Source: Arthrobotrys musiformis (lineage: Eukaryota > Ascomycota > Orbiliomycetes > Orbiliales > Orbiliaceae). Taken from it: DNA of 64,000 nucleotides. The notes under the pieces are model-generated. The model saw only the letters and a list, made by a program, of their open reading frames with translations, searched no databases and was not told the origin of the DNA. The DNA is taken from NCBI GenBank assembly GCA_036971715.1, contig JAVHJL010000004.1:2108001-2172000 (forward strand). Reading direction: 5' to 3'. How positions within the stretch are numbered: position 1 is the stretch's first letter; the number at the start of each line of letters is the position of its first letter. Below, one piece after another: positions 9,376-21,116 of the stretch. The translations under genes and the position numbers were made by a program.

Positions 9376-12300
9376 TTATCCATCCAAACTCCCAATGCTG
9401 ATTTCTCCATGCCTTAGATAGCTCATACTGCTCTGTGACCTCATTGTCGGACCTTCATCCGCCATTGCCCTTCTGACTAACCCTCCCGAAGTAGCCAGTC
9501 TCAACTCGGCGCTCTGTAATCTTAATTCTAGATCCCTCTTCCCCTTTCTCAGCTGGTCTAGTTCTGGAAGGTAGGCATCGAGCTTCGCCTTCATAGTCTT
9601 CTGTCCTTCCTCATGCTCCGCCTTCAATTTCTCGTGATCTTCGAAGAAATGTCTATATTCTGTTTCATACATTTCTAATTTCTCGTTTAATCGAGTAATT
9701 TCTGCCCTTGAGTCTCGAAGATCTCGCTGGAGCGATGAAACGCTGGCTGTGGCTGGTACTATTCCATTCTCCATAGCTGTCAAGGCGGAACTAGGACCAG
9801 GAGAGGCACGTCCATTCCGGATACCACCTCTATGTTGAATGGTATCCTCTAGCTGCTTGATTGTAGAGTCACGCTTTGCGACCGCCCTCTTGTGAGCAGA
9901 TATCTCAGTTCGAGAGTCCTGGATTTCCTTGGCAAGAGCTTGGATCTTTGACTCTAGGTCGGAAATTTGTCGTGCATAGCGATAAGATGAGCCGGATGAC
10001 ACTTCAACTTGCGATCTCAGAGCGGCGCTCTCCTCCTGTGAAGTCTTTAACTCTTTTGACAGAGCCTTGATCTCGGCTTTTCGGTCTTTGGATTCTCTCT
10101 CGTATTGTTTTATGTCATTACTGAGGGCTCGAACATCGAGTTTGAAACTTTCCGTCTTTCCATTGGCGTCTTTCAAAGCACGTTCTAGGCGCTGGACTTC
10201 GTCGGTTTTCCGGGTTGAGTTGGACATCAATTGGGCTACGAGCCCTTGTTGTTCGGCTGCTTTCGATTCAGCGACCTTTGCCTCCTCGGTTGTCCGGGCA
10301 CGCATTTTGTTGACCGTATCCTCAAGCTTCGCGATGGTACTGAGGTGACCCTCGATGGTTTGATTGTGCTTCGTCACCAGTGTGCGCTTTTCCTCCACCC
10401 ACATAGATCCGGAGTTATTCTTTTCATCTCGCAAGGCGTTGAAGGTATTTTCCCTTTCACGAATTGTCTCCTTAAGCGATTCTATTTCGACGCTATCTAT
10501 GTCAAGCTTGGTTTGGGCCGTCCGTATTTGGAATTGGAGGCTCTCGGTTTCTTGTTGATACTTGACGTGAAGTTCATTTACAAGCTTTTCGCGAGCCTGT
10601 AGTTGAGTTCGGAGATCGGTGATAGAGTCGTTGGCCATGCGCTTCTCCTCTTCAAGGGCTGATTTGAGACCTTGCTTTTCGTCATTGAAGGATGCGACCT
10701 GTGCCTCTACCTTCTTCATAGCGCCGTTGGATTCTTCCAAGCGGATCTTTAAGTCGGCTAGCTCTGACCGAGTAGAATCTCTCTCAGACTCGGCTTTTGC
10801 GACTCGGTCAAGGAGCTGTTGTTTATTTTCTTCATCATCCTTCAACTGCTGTTGAAGTTCGGCTACAACTTCTGCCGCCCGGTCTTTTGTTGATTTGTTT
10901 TCCACCTGGAGTCGTTGAACTTCTTCATCGTGTTCGCCGCGTTTCTCCTCTATTTCCGCAATCAAGGCTTCTAATTTTGCGGCTTCAGTGAGTCTCTCCG
11001 ATTCACGCCTGAGAAGGAACTGTTGCTCGGATTCTTGTAATTGGGTTTGAAGCCTCAGCTCGAGGGCGCTTTGCTGGACTACCAACTGAGCCTTAGCCTC
11101 TTCGACGGCCTTAGACAAAGCCTGGTTTTCGGCCGCCTGCTCGCGCTGGACTTCCAAAAGCCGAGTCTCAAGCTCCGAAGTGGCGAACTTGACTTTCTCG
11201 TCTAGAGCGGTCTTTGATAGCGCCTCAAATTCCTCGTATTTAGCTTTAGCCTCGTTGAGTAGTCGTTCTAGATTTTTCTTTTCGGACAGGAAAGTAGCTT
11301 TCTCTTGATCTCGAAGTCTGTCACCAGCATTGATAACAACCTGATACTCTGCGATCAATGCCTCCTTCTCCTTCTCTAAAGCTGCCTTTTGTTGTTTCAG
11401 AGCTTCATTGATAGCAGTTTTTGCGATCACGAGCTCTGCTTCAATTTCTCCCAAGGATTGTGCCCTAACTGCTAATTCTTCCTTAAGACCGAGGACTTCG
11501 GCGTTGTTTTGTGCCTTTATACTGTCCTCGAGATTACTGAGGGCTAAGGCATGGGTTGCATCGATTCGTTCTCTTTCCTTGGCGTGCTTCTGGAGAAGCT
11601 CTGTGACTCGGTCGTTGAGTGTCTTTTTATCCGATTCATGTTGTTCCGCCAGCTGCAGGACTTTTGATTTTTCAGCTTCGAGCGCAGATTCATATTCCTC
11701 TTTCAACAGAGCTGACTCCCTCTGCGCTCCTTGCCTGATCTCGTCTTCGATAGCCCGACGTTCCTGTTCCATTAAGGAGGTAGAGCTAGCGCTCGACTCG
11801 AGTAACCTGGCATCCACAGCTTCTTTCTGGAGTTGTATTTCTGCTTTCGCCTCTTCTGCAGCAGTTAACGACGCTCTAAGTCGCTCCGATGTTTTACGCT
11901 CAGCCGTTAAGGCTCTGACCTTGCCCGCGAGGGACGACTCGAGCTCTGAGACTTTGCGGTATACCCTTTGATCCTCCTCGAGCTGCTCGACGGTTGTACC
12001 TCTAGACCCCTCCAAGATGCGGATAGAAGTTTTAAGGGCCGCTATTTCGGTGTCATGCTCCCGCTTTAGTTCCTCGATGGTATCGGAACCAGCCTTGGAG
12101 TTGCATGTGCAGTCTGCAAACTTCTTTTCTTCGAATAATTCCCTCCGCATCTCCTCGGTTTTGATCTCCCATCTTTCTTCCGCTTCTTCGAAGGCTTTCT
12201 TTGCCGTGTTTAAGTCCTCTGCTGCTTTTAACTTCAATACCTCGAGGGCGGCATTGTGGCCATCGCTCTTGACCTTCTGCATTGCTTTCAAACCTTCGAC

Positions 12301-14011
12301 CTCGGCCTGGAGCACCGCAATCCTCTCCGCATCCCGCCTTTGGCCCTCGAATACCACTGTGGTATCTACCATGCCCCTCTTCAACGCCACAACCTCTTCG
12401 ACGTTCCTCTGAGCTGCCCCTTCTAGTTCCCGCCTATGGCGATCTGTAAGCTGTCGCATTTGGACCTGATACCCTTGCTTCTGCTGTTCCAGCTCGATAG
12501 CATGGCGGTTTTGGATCTGCTCCAGCTCCGCGAGGCGGTCAGCAAGGAGGGCATCACGGGCATCGATCTTCTTTTGGAGGTGCTCGTTCGCGACTTTCAT
12601 TACTTTGACGACTCGGTGGGCCTGTTGAATTTAGTTAATTAGTACGCAAGTAACGTCGAGTAGAATCATTATCAGTTGGGGGAGGGTGTATACCTCAGAA
12701 GCTCCTGCCGCTGCAGCTGCAACATCCGGAACAATCGAATGATCCATCGACCCGATCGAACTCGATGAAGTATTATTAATCGAATTCCGTTTATACTTCT
12801 CACAAAGCTACGACAACAAAAAAATAACAGATCTCATTAGACCTCCATCCCAGCCTTTCAATTATCTCGAGGGAGGGAAAAAAAGAAGGGAGGGCGGTGG
12901 GAAAAAAACAAACCTTCCTCAACCTGGCAACTTCCGCCTCCAGCATCATCTCCCTGCTCTGGACATTTGACCTCGTCCTCCCATGACCGCCAGCCCCGGG
13001 CGCAGGATTCAGCTCCACCACGGCTTTGTGTCTTAGATCTCTTTCCTCGATTTCATGCGAATTCAGCCCGTTTACTTGTTCGTAACTTTCTGGGAGTTCG
13101 TATATAAATACTTGTTCCTCGCTCGCATTGGATTGACGGGATCCCGGTGGGATTATGGCTTTTTGAGATCGTGTAATTGATGTTTGGTGGGTTATAGAAC
13201 CGACTGAAGGGGTTGGAGAAAACGCTCGCCCGTTAGGATAGCTCGGTGATATGGGGCCGTGTGATATATTTAGCGGAGAATTTGAACTTGCGGATAGTGA
13301 ACGTTTTCCGTGGTGGTGATAGTTATTCGCATCCGAATGCAAAGAAGAAGAGACAGAAGATAGCGATTCGACAGAAGGCTGGGGGTTTGATAATATGTTC
13401 TCCGAAGAATGTGTATTCCTAGACTCTGAATCTCTGGAAGACGAAGGTCTTCTGATAGGTCTTAAATTTGGCGTGCCGGATGAACTCGACGGTGGGCTTT
13501 TATCGGCATTGATACCAGGTTTCACAGTGTGGTCTTCAGGAATTACTGACGCGGTACGGCGGATACTTCCAGAATTTGGATTTACTGTATTCGTATCGCG
13601 CGAATGCCTTCTGACATTTTGGCCTCGGGTTTGTGGGGCCGCATCATGAGTAAACCCCAAAGAAGAATCAGCCCGACCATTTCCATTTCCCGGCTTCGAC
13701 GAAGAAGAAGCATTCGAAGCCCAGACATTCGGCGCGGGTGTTGGTGTTGTCGCCCTCGAAACTGTCGTGGTAATTTGGCGACCTCCAGCATTACCAGCAG
13801 CGATATTTCTATTAGTCATAGAAATACCATTGCGACCAGCTCCATTGCTATTTCCGGCGTTTGAGCTCACGACCTCATTCAAACTTGCAGGTATTGGTGT
13901 CCCTTGCGTCGATACCAATGTTGAATTTGTTGTCGTTGACCCAGGAGATATCGCATCCTCGGAGTCTGAAAATCCAAAGGGCGACTTTGGCCTATTCCAA
14001 GGCCATGGCAT
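9376..14011 (-). CDS. Large coiled-coil protein, 1485 residues
   Basis: Three exons: 12914-14011, 12694-12807 and 9376-12621. The introns are 106 bp (donor GTTTGT) and 72 bp (donor GTATAC), both phase 0. Residues 1-350 are Ser/Asn/Thr/Pro-rich and probably disordered. The segment SREMMLEAEVARLRK starts the coiled coil and continues through the small middle exon (LCEKYKRNS...) into AHRVVKVMKVANEHLQKK. From about residue 410 to 1410 the chain is nearly continuous heptad-type Glu/Lys/Gln/Leu coiled coil with few breaks. One break is a short Gly/Ser/Pro segment near residue 1300. A basic/Ser-rich tail ends in ISIGSLDG. Such proteins are often cytoskeletal, septal or spindle-pole scaffolds, but no diagnostic domain was found, so the function is unknown. 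Joining the two long ORFs into one gene rests on splice signals and phase, and is convincing. Confidence 0.8.
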
Positions 14012-17000
14012 CCTGACAACGCCAGTTGGTCCGGGGAGAGCGAAGGATTGTTTGTTATCGCGGCCGTCGGATCCGAGACGTCAAGGCGAGTTTCGCGGGG
14101 GCCGAGGAACATTAAAGATTCCGATATCGATATCGATATATCAAATCGAATAGAGATCTAGTATCCGAAATTCATAAGAAAGGAGTGACAAGAAAAGGGG
14201 TGTATATCTGGAGATATTCGTTTTATTGTCCGGAACAAGTTTCGAGGAATTTCTCGTCGTCAATATGCTGTAATGAGATATCCACATATAATCGAAATTA
14301 AAAATAACCAAAAGGAAAGGACAGAGATCGTAACGAAAAGAAACAAGAAGAGTTCCCGTGGCGGACCGGTTTTTCGTAGAATTTTTTTTTTGTTTCTTTT
14401 CGGTCCCTGATTATTATTAATTTTTTTTATAAAGAAAAAAAAGTATTGCTCCGTCGAAGTCTGGAAAGGGTCCTCTTTCGAATTCGCTCGAGCTATATTG
14501 TGTATCGGTCCAGTCAATATCGGGTAAAGTTGTGTTCACAGGAGGTCCCGCATTCTACGGTGGCCCTCTTAAGCTCTTCGAATTCGTCGAATTTTAATGG
14601 GGTGGGTCACAGACACACCTGCATCCCCAACTTATGCAGCCTCAAGATTGCAGAATGTGGAAACTGGTTAAAGGGCCGTGGCTTTCTTCTTATCCACTGT
14701 TGGCGATTGGCTCGGTCTCTTGGAAAGGGAATGTACCGAATACAAACTCTTGGGAGAAGGGTATGTATATTAATTAATACGGCTGACGAGCGCAAGGCTG
14801 CGAAGGAAGGAAGGGAGATCTGGGATCGGAATATGATATGGACAAGGCCTGAGTCTCGTGCGCACGGGAATTCGTCCCCTTGTGCCCGTCTGAACAAAGT
14901 AGATACTTTTGATAGTATCAATAGTACTGTCGACTCTCTTGAATATTTCGTCTTGATATTTCAAACGACCGCTCTGAACCGCAACAAATGTTCTAACTAG
15001 CCACAAGGAGCTGGTCGCAATTATGTCCCAGATCCACTTTGGATTGGAGACTTCGTCGAAAACCTGCCCGAAAGAGTTCGATGGGGACCGGACGGGTGTG
15101 GATGTGGGTTCGCACCAGGGTTCGATTAGTGCTGACCCCCAAACCAAGAACCTGGTGCGGCTGCTTGGGTTCAGATAAGAAAAACGGTGCCTGGATTCGA
15201 TTCCCGTTCGCTGGTTTGATAGTTAATTGATAGTGAGTTCGTAATATCAAAATTAAAAATGTCAAAGAACATTAATCGTCCAGATCTTAAGACACACACA
15301 CGACAGCCCAGTGGGACAAACAAGGCATAATATAATACCATTCATATACGCTCGCAGGAAGAGAGGAATACCAACAGAAAGGAAAAAAGGAAAAAATAAT
15401 CGACTGACCAGGTATATCAGCTATCCACCCTATCATAGGCCGGATATCCCTACAGAGCCCTACAAACCAACAGTGTTACAAAACAATGCGCCCTGTCCGA
15501 CCCCCTCGGGCCTTCGAGGTCCTTGTTGGATCGAGCCGAATCTCGCGTCACTTCCAAAATATCGCCATGGCCGGACCTGCTGCAGTGGTTAGCCCCAAAA
15601 AGCTGGGTGCCTGAAAAGCAACAAATACCATGTCGAACGAGGCTAATCCGAGCAGGGCGCAAAGGGCACCAACGTACAAAGTGCAACAGCAAGAGAGAAG
15701 AGGGGGTGGAATAAACAGATGATTCGAATGCTTCCGGGCCTTCCAGGAGCCTTCTTTCTCGGTTACAGAGAAAGGAGCATGCAATCGAGGTGGGTCCGCT
15801 GCACTGCACTGATCTTCGTTTCGCCGATTCAACGTCGTGCAGCTGCGCCAACACCAAAACAGGGATGAACAATTATCACAACTGCAACGCCCGTCTACTT
15901 TACACAGACTACTAACTCCTATTCCACGAAAATAACAATAATATGCTATTCTGGCTTCTCCCTTCCTTCCTTCTTCGTTTCTTATTTTCAAATCCCATTT
16001 TATAGTGCGGCTAAAAACGTTAAAACGGGAATCTAAACCCGCTGGTGCCTGGTTTCCCCCGAAGAATCGATAGTCCAAAACGTTCCTGAATAGGTCCCGC
16101 TGTTGCATTTGTTAAGCACTTACATATCCATACATGCAACCGCGGGGCTAGGTATCAATACTTAGCATCTTGCATTCGGGGACTAGATTCGCTTTTTAAA
16201 CATAAATAAATTCTCCTATCACATTATAATGCTACAGTGGCTTGACAAACAGACAATCAGCTACTCTGTATTACTGTGATATGTAGCACTGTGCAGTGCT
16301 CTTACGGTCATACTAACTTTTTCCCCCCGATTGTTCCGCCGCGGCTCTTGTACTGTACTTATATATAGTAAATATTGGTATGCGTGTACACGTACACCTA
16401 CGTAACTGCTTACTTGCTTACATTCCAAAGCACATTCTAAATCAGAACCCTGGCTTAGGGCTGAAAAAATCCTTGCGAATCTTGTAGAACCCACCCGGTC
16501 GAAGAAGTTGTTTCTTTTTCCTTTTTCTCGGCGTCTACGGTTTGGTCAATAGATACAATTGCTTTGGGTGGCCGTGTATCCAATGGTGTATACATGTGTC
16601 GTCCTTAGCTAACCCAATCGTAGGTTTTCAGACACATACCATCCTAGCTTTCATGATTTTTCCCATTAGGGGGGGGGGGGGGGGGGGGGAGAAGTTTTAT
16701 CAGACTGCACGAGAGCCAATGAGTAAACGGAACCTTATAGAATATCGATGCGGTACGAGGTAGGTTTTACCACAGCAGCACATGTGTCTACACAAGTGAT
16801 CGATATTTTACTGGTTAAAATTAAAGGATCCAATATCACTTGGACAGCGTATATAAATCAAAGTTAAAAGGCCAGTGATTTATCGAAGGATCAGGAATGA
16901 ACTGGTAAAATAACTAGCTGACATCGAGCCCCGGGACAGTCGTCCGGGTCTACATCTGCTAGACTAACGAACAGGCGGAGGAACATGGGTATCCTAGAAC

Positions 17001-17145
17001 TGTATTTCAACGACATAAGCTACTCACCGATTTATCCTCCTACATGTATACACCCCCTCTAACAAAAAAAAAGAAGCGAATTTGCGGATATCAATCCCAC
17101 AAGATCGATTTGATGAAATAGAAAAAAAGAAGAAAAATACAGAGG
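14012..17145. other. 3.1-kb gene-poor region
   Basis: It lies between the 5' end of the coiled-coil gene and the 3' end of paralogue A. It begins with the presumed promoter and leader (AT-rich, T-runs near 14380-14440). It contains a 21-base poly-G tract at 16669-16689. The short ORFs on both strands are Cys/Trp/Arg-rich and look random. I found no gene, tRNA or transposon. Confidence 0.45.
16669..16689 (+). repeat. Poly-G tract of 21 bases
   Basis: An uninterrupted run of 21 G on the plus strand is bounded by TTA on the left and AGAAG on the right. It could fold into a G-quadruplex and is likely to vary in length between isolates and between sequencing methods. Confidence 0.95.
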
Positions 17146-18303
17146 CTACCAGAAATTCACATAAACGTGAACCTTCAACGTATTCCATTGAACACATTGC
17201 GCACAAATCGTCAGCAGAACAATAACCTGGTGGTCAGGTGGCACCTCAAATCCCAACTCTTGCGTCTCCTCGAACCCCGAATACCTATCAGGACCATCCT
17301 CACTTTTCACCAAAGGTAACATGTAAAGACAAGTAACATCCAAAGCAACATTACCCCTCATAACGGCCAACATTTTTTGAAAGTTCTCGGTGTCCTTAGA
17401 CCCACGATGCCTGTCTACCTTGCGCACATCGCAACCAAGCACCCGCGCTGGAGTACAATCGAAAAGAGGGTGGATTTCAACGAAATCCTTCTCATTGTAT
17501 CCATACGCCTGAGCATCAAACGTCTCAGGAGCTGACAAAATTTTGAGAGAACCAGTGATCGTGATGGGCGCAGAGAAATCCACGGTAACCCGAACAGCCC
17601 GAAGGAACTGAGCTGATCGTAGCGAAACGGGAGATAGACAATAATGGTACCTTGGCTCGCGGTCGATGCTGACGTTGGAGGTGTCTAGGTTGATGATAAG
17701 ATTTTGGCAACCTGGATGACCCGATTTAACGTGTATCAGCAAATAAAAGCAAACCTTAGGGTGCAGGGAGCATGGGCCGGGAATACTAGGAACAAAGTTA
17801 ATACGCACCTACAGATGCCAAAGAGGAGTAATCAACTCTAAATTCCTTAGACGCCGACGGTTCCGACTGCTCAACGCCCGTCAGATCTGAAGCCGGAGTC
17901 GATCCTGTAGGCGCCGGAGGCGGTGGTGACTGCCCAAGCCGCCGAAGTTGGGCCAAACGATTGGCTAGCGTCCTCAATCAATTGCATCAGATTACTCCTA
18001 GCCGCAAATACTCTCCACGTGTGATAATATGTTTGCTATACACCGAACGACAATATACATATATGGGGACTAAGACAATTTGGGAGATAACATACCGTGG
18101 TTTTCCAACTGTTTGAAGTGCAAAGATGAGCTTGTTTGTTCATGGCCATCGAATTCACGCTTCGAATCTAGTCGGCGATGCTCCTTCTTCTCCTTCTTTG
18201 CGTGTATCTTAATTCCACTCGCTCTCCCCATGATCCTTTCCATATCACGAAAGGAGCCAGGCTCATAATTGGAAACGTCAGCTATAGGCAAGAGTCCAGA
18301 CAT
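17146..18303 (-). CDS. Paralogue A of an unrecognised two-gene family
   Basis: Exons 18096-18303, 17809-17964 and 17146-17711 encode 309 residues. The introns are 131 bp (donor GTATGT, phase 1) and 97 bp (donor GTGCGT, phase 1). The N-terminus (MSGLLPIADV...) is charged, with a Lys/Glu-rich stretch at residues 35-50. A Pro-rich linker follows, then the conserved start of the core, KEFRVDYSSLASVG-CQN. The core (about residues 105-309) has alternating hydrophobic segments suggestive of a beta-rich fold, with blocks VRVTVDFSAPITITGSLKIL, MLAVMRGNVALDVTCLYMLPL and LGFEVPPDHQVIVLL, ending HVYVNFW. There is no signal peptide or membrane helix. The gene at 19350-20315 is a clear paralogue with both introns at equivalent positions. 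No known family is recognised. The choice of the exon-2 acceptor (17965-17966) rests on phase. Confidence 0.72.
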
Positions 18304-19349
18304 GGCTCTAAATTGCGAACGGGCCAAATTATATATAATTCTAAAAGAAAAGGAAACGGCTGTTGTATCTTGATTTTATCCTCTCTTAACGGTTATCCAA
18401 AACAGATATTTCTTCCCTCCCAGCGGTGCAGGACTGGATGATATTAGTCTCGAATAGTTCCTTGCGTTGCAATTGAAGCGTATTCTATTGAAACAAAAGA
18501 GCTATAACCTCGAGTCCAGGCGAGCAGCTGTGGGGCTTGGACCGAAATGCACGCAATGTAGTGCCGGCCCTGTATATTTCGGAGGCCACCCGAAGTTTTT
18601 CGAAAATAATACCCTCTAGGACTGAATTCAAATTTAAAGGTGGGTGTTTAAAGAAAACGACAGGTGGCTAGCTCTCAAAACCCCGCCTGGTATCGATACC
18701 TGATATGCAAGTTTCTGTGTTGTAATCCAAATTGCAACAAGCATGCAAGATAGATCTGTAGCTGTCGAGCTGCAGCTGTCTACAGTACATAAGTACATAT
18801 GATATGATATAGACATCAATATATGATTTATGATTAGTTTCGTTCCCAGATTCGATTTATGATATATGGTACTCTATGGCTGTAGGTGGGCACACACACT
18901 CACGTATTTAAGATACACATCTCGTTCCGGGCTCGCATCTGATCGAAACAGGGCCACAAATACCTACCTAGGTAGTTACCTAGTAAGTGCACATCCAATA
19001 AAGGAAACCAGGTTTAAGAACTAGAAGGATGTGAATGTAAACAAAGAGAGAGAGAGAGAGAAAATGAAATAAATTTGAACGACGCCTTGCACCCGCAAGC
19101 CTCCTACAAATGTTCATAGTAGAATTCGATATAGAAATTCCAACGCTATCAATGGGTACGAGACAATCTGATAACATACACATCTCCAAACTTTACCCCA
19201 CCAGCGCAGCCTCTTGAGCCTAGGCTCAACCCCCCTAGATATATATCAGCCTTCCAAGACAGTTCAAACCCAGTTCGGAAGCATTTGCCCTGAATCCCAT
19301 CCCCGAGGGTAACTTTCCATAATACATTGACCAGATCCGGTGCCGTATA
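18304..19349. other. Intergenic region between the tandem paralogues
   Basis: This is the promoter region of paralogue A and the 3' UTR of paralogue B. It contains an (AG)8 microsatellite at 19045-19060 and CCTACCTAGGTAGTTACCTAG-type short palindromes near 18961-18985. No ORF of interest was seen. Confidence 0.45.
19045..19060 (+). repeat. (AG)8 microsatellite
   Basis: Eight perfect AG units, located just outside the 3' end of paralogue B. Confidence 0.9.
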
Positions 19350-20315
19350 TTATCGAAAATTAACAAAAAGGTGGGTTTTTACAGTCGTGCCGTATACGTT
19401 GCCGGGATTCACAAAAGCCGCCAATAGGATAATAATCTGACGATCAGAAGGAACTTCGTATCCAAGATCGTCCAACCCCTCACAGCTCAGAAACCCCATC
19501 GCATCATCATGGCAAAGAGCACCTTTAGTACTCCTCAAAGGCAATGTATAAAGACACGTAACATCAGAAGCAACATTTCCCCTCATAACGACCAGCATCT
19601 TGTCGGATATATCAGGTTTGTTGCTGTATTTTGCCTCCGGGGCATGGTAAACGCTCTTACCCTCTACCCCAGAAATATCGGAAAGAGGGTGAACCGCGAC
19701 GAAATCATCCGCGGTACATCCAAACAACGGCGCCGAAAAGGTACGAGGGACAGATAAAATCCTAACCGATCCAGTCACCAAAATAGGCCAATGGAAATCC
19801 ACACTGATTCGAGCAGATCGGATAAATGAGGATCTCAGAGGAACCGGAGTACAGATGTAAACCGGCGCATTATAGGCTAGATTGAAACTAAGGATCACAT
19901 TCTGAGAGCCTAGAAGATCCATTAGCAAAAAATGCCAAATATGAAAGTTGACAGTCAGAAGCACCAATGGACGCAGTCGAGGAATAATCCAGCCCAAACT
20001 CCTTCAACGGCCTCATACTAAGCTGCTCTTGATCTTCCGGCCCTATGGTCGAAGCGCATGGTGTCGGCGCCGCTGAGTCTTCGTCTGCTAGGGCTCAACA
20101 TTAGCGTATGATACCACTTTCCAGTCTCGTACCGTACCCAAATCACACAAGGTAGGAGCCGAACGAAGTTCGACTACCCCTCTTCTATATACAAATATCT
20201 ATACCCATAAAGATAATAAAAAAATCGTGACGCGCACGAACACGTAAGGGAATCACATACCTCCATCCTCCGGAAACCTATCTACACGATCATCCACAAA
20301 CGTCGCCGTAGACAT
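19350..20315 (-). CDS. Paralogue B of an unrecognised two-gene family
   Basis: Exons 20261-20315, 19965-20087 and 19350-19909 encode 245 residues. The introns are 173 bp (donor GTATGT, phase 1) and 55 bp (donor GTGCTT, phase 1). The N-terminus before intron 1 is only 18 codons (MSTATFVDDRVDRFPEDG), against 69 in paralogue A. The shared core begins KEFGLDYSSTASIG-SQN. It retains the blocks ARISVDFHWPILVTGSVRIL, MLVVMRGNVASDVTCLYTLPL and LGYEVPSDRQIIILL, ending HLFVNFR. The two proteins clearly derive from a tandem duplication in the same orientation, but the variable regions have diverged strongly, so the duplication is not recent. There is no signal peptide. Function is unknown. Confidence 0.74.
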
Positions 20316-21116
20316 GACGCCACGCAAAAGTTCGAAACCAGATTCCCAAAGAAACCTCTCGTAATAATATACCAACGAGCAGTGATCCTCAACCACTATT
20401 ATTATTTTCTGTCGTTCTTTTCGTGAGAAAGAATCGTGGTCAGGAGATGGTAGCCTTACTGCGGGGTTGTCTCTCACAAAATGACATCAATCGCGTTTAC
20501 GCCTTAAGTACCTCAACCATCCACCTGCTGTGCCACATGCAAGACATCTCAAAATTCCCAATCCCAAGCCTACAAATCTACCAAAAAAGTCCAACTGAGA
20601 CCACTAACATCTATAAAATAAATAAATCCCCCCGAATGTATACACCCAAAAATCCCTATATACATCCCCTTCACCCTTATAACCACAACCCCCTTAGAAT
20701 AAAATGATTATTACAAAAAAAGTACATATGATAAGTTAAAAACCAACAAGAGTGGATATCTTTTGCTATGTAAGCATAAAAATAAACTCAACAGAAGTAG
20801 AAGCATCCGCAAAAAAGTAGTTTGAAGAGAAGAGTTTTATCTTCGGTATTCATTCATGAAGGCAATATGATCATCATGCCCCGAAAACAAAAAAGAGGGA
20901 GAAGAGAATAGAGAACTCGGAAAGTCGCCCAGGCCCTTTCGTAAACAAATGAAGCAAATGTGGCCATGCCACCACGAAGAAGAAGAAAAAAGGAATCCAA
21001 TCCCACATTAAACGAAAAAAGTCGAAGGGGAGAGAAAAAGGACCATGCTGAAGTGAATACACCCCAAACAAGGAATTAATTATATCGCCAAAGAAAAGAA
21101 AGTTAATAAAAAAAGA
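20316..21116. other. Intergenic region
   Basis: This is the promoter region of paralogue B and the 3' UTR of the MTOC gene. It is A-rich with C/T-rich patches near 20620-20700. I see no gene. Confidence 0.4.

Noticed and set aside
15175..15215. tRNA-like B box (ATTCGATTCCC)
   Set aside because: The bases flanking the loop do not form a T-arm stem and no matching A box or acceptor stem was found upstream.
15548..16108. 186-codon minus-strand ORF upstream of the large coiled-coil gene
   Set aside because: Phe/Cys-rich random-looking sequence; no domain, signal peptide or splice partner.
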